The notes beneath the pieces were generated by a model that did no database searches, had not been told where the DNA came from, and worked only from the letters and a program-made list of their open reading frames with translations. 21,980 nt of DNA from an uncultured Christensenella sp. (GTDB lineage Bacteria; Bacillota; Clostridia; Christensenellales; UBA3700), in the NCBI GenBank assembly GCA_910584035.1, contig CAJTZR010000020.1:1-21980 (forward strand), read 5' to 3'. The position numbers were made by a program, and so were the translations under genes. Numbering within the stretch: position 1 is the first letter of the stretch; every line of letters starts with the position of its first letter. This document shows, one piece after another, positions 21,745 through 21,980 of this stretch.

Positions 21745-21980
21745 TTTTAACGATTACAAAGCAGAGCAATTGAGGGAGTTATTTGGCGAATATGATAGTA
21801 ATATAAAGTATTTATCAAAAGTTTTAGGACTTACAATTGCAAGAGATGCAGATGGATTAAAAATTATTGGCGATGAGGATAAACAAGTTGTTCTTAAACA
21901 GATTGTGGATGCTTTGATTGAAAAATTGAATAATGGGGAGCATATCAACAAAACAACTATAAGATTAGTTACTGACATAG
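21725..21980 (+). CDS. phoH: PhoH family protein (5' part)
   Basis: Only the first 85 residues are inside the window (MEDTIINFNDYKAEQLRELF...). They match the N-terminal KH-like region of PhoH/YbeZ-type ATPases; the P-loop NTPase domain lies beyond the end. Order yqfC-yqfD-phoH confirms the call, and in other Firmicutes ybeY follows. ATG 21725 gives a normal-looking N-terminus but has only a weak upstream ribosome binding site. A much better GGAGG (21727-21731) lies after it, 5 nt before an in-frame ATT (21737). Coupled translation from yqfD, which it overlaps by 20 nt, may compensate. Confidence 0.85.
   Translation, partial: MEDTIINFNDYKAEQLRELFGEYDSNIKYLSKVLGLTIARDADGLKIIGDEDKQVVLKQIVDALIEKLNNGEHINKTTIRLVTDI

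Overview
The window is chromosomal DNA of a low-GC, endospore-lineage Firmicute (Clostridia-like). The evidence is an AT-rich sequence with even more AT-rich spacers, strong AGGAGG-type ribosome binding sites, the sporulation pair yqfC-yqfD next to phoH, and an anaerobic indolepyruvate:ferredoxin oxidoreductase. Stops are mostly TAA with some TGA, so the standard code applies. There is no rRNA, tRNA, CRISPR array, transposase, integrase or phage gene. It reads as core chromosome plus one metabolic operon and several long gene-free spacers.

Layout. (1) 2-595: 3' part of clpX (+), facing rdgB (-) across a gap that holds a bidirectional terminator. (2) 1213-2278 (-): rdgB and an upstream two-helix membrane protein that may be read from a leaderless mRNA. 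(3) 2366-2811: divergent promoter region with a possible short ORF and a good promoter for the next operon. (4) 2812-10604 (+): YbhJ-like aconitase-superfamily hydratase, aryl-CoA ligase 1, iorA, iorB, aryl-CoA ligase 2, tandem-ACT protein. This operon links aryl-pyruvates, arylacetyl-CoA and arylacetates through ferredoxin, either for ATP gain from aromatic amino acids or for building aromatic amino acids from arylacetates. (5) 10963-13955 (+): a tightly overlapping housekeeping run of alanine racemase (apparently starting at ATT), 5-formyl-THF cyclo-ligase, rsmD, coaD and a coiled-coil protein. (6) 13956-15158: about 1.2 kb without genes but rich in structure, with two copies of a 21-nt repeat, a cloverleaf-like inverted-repeat element, degenerate 34-37 nt tandem repeats and a strong terminator. 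(7) 15159-19829 (+): patatin-like phospholipase, oligoendopeptidase F, and replicative helicase DnaB with an unusual acidic tail. (8) 19830-20353: a spacer with hairpins and palindromes. (9) 20354-end (+): yqfC, yqfD and the start of phoH.

No defence system or other large new system is visible. The items most worth a second look are the AUU start of the racemase, the repeat/cloverleaf spacer at 14.0-14.9 kb, the pairing of an uncharacterised aconitase-family enzyme with the IOR/aryl-CoA ligase genes, and the small promoter-plus-RBS ORF at 2.4 kb.
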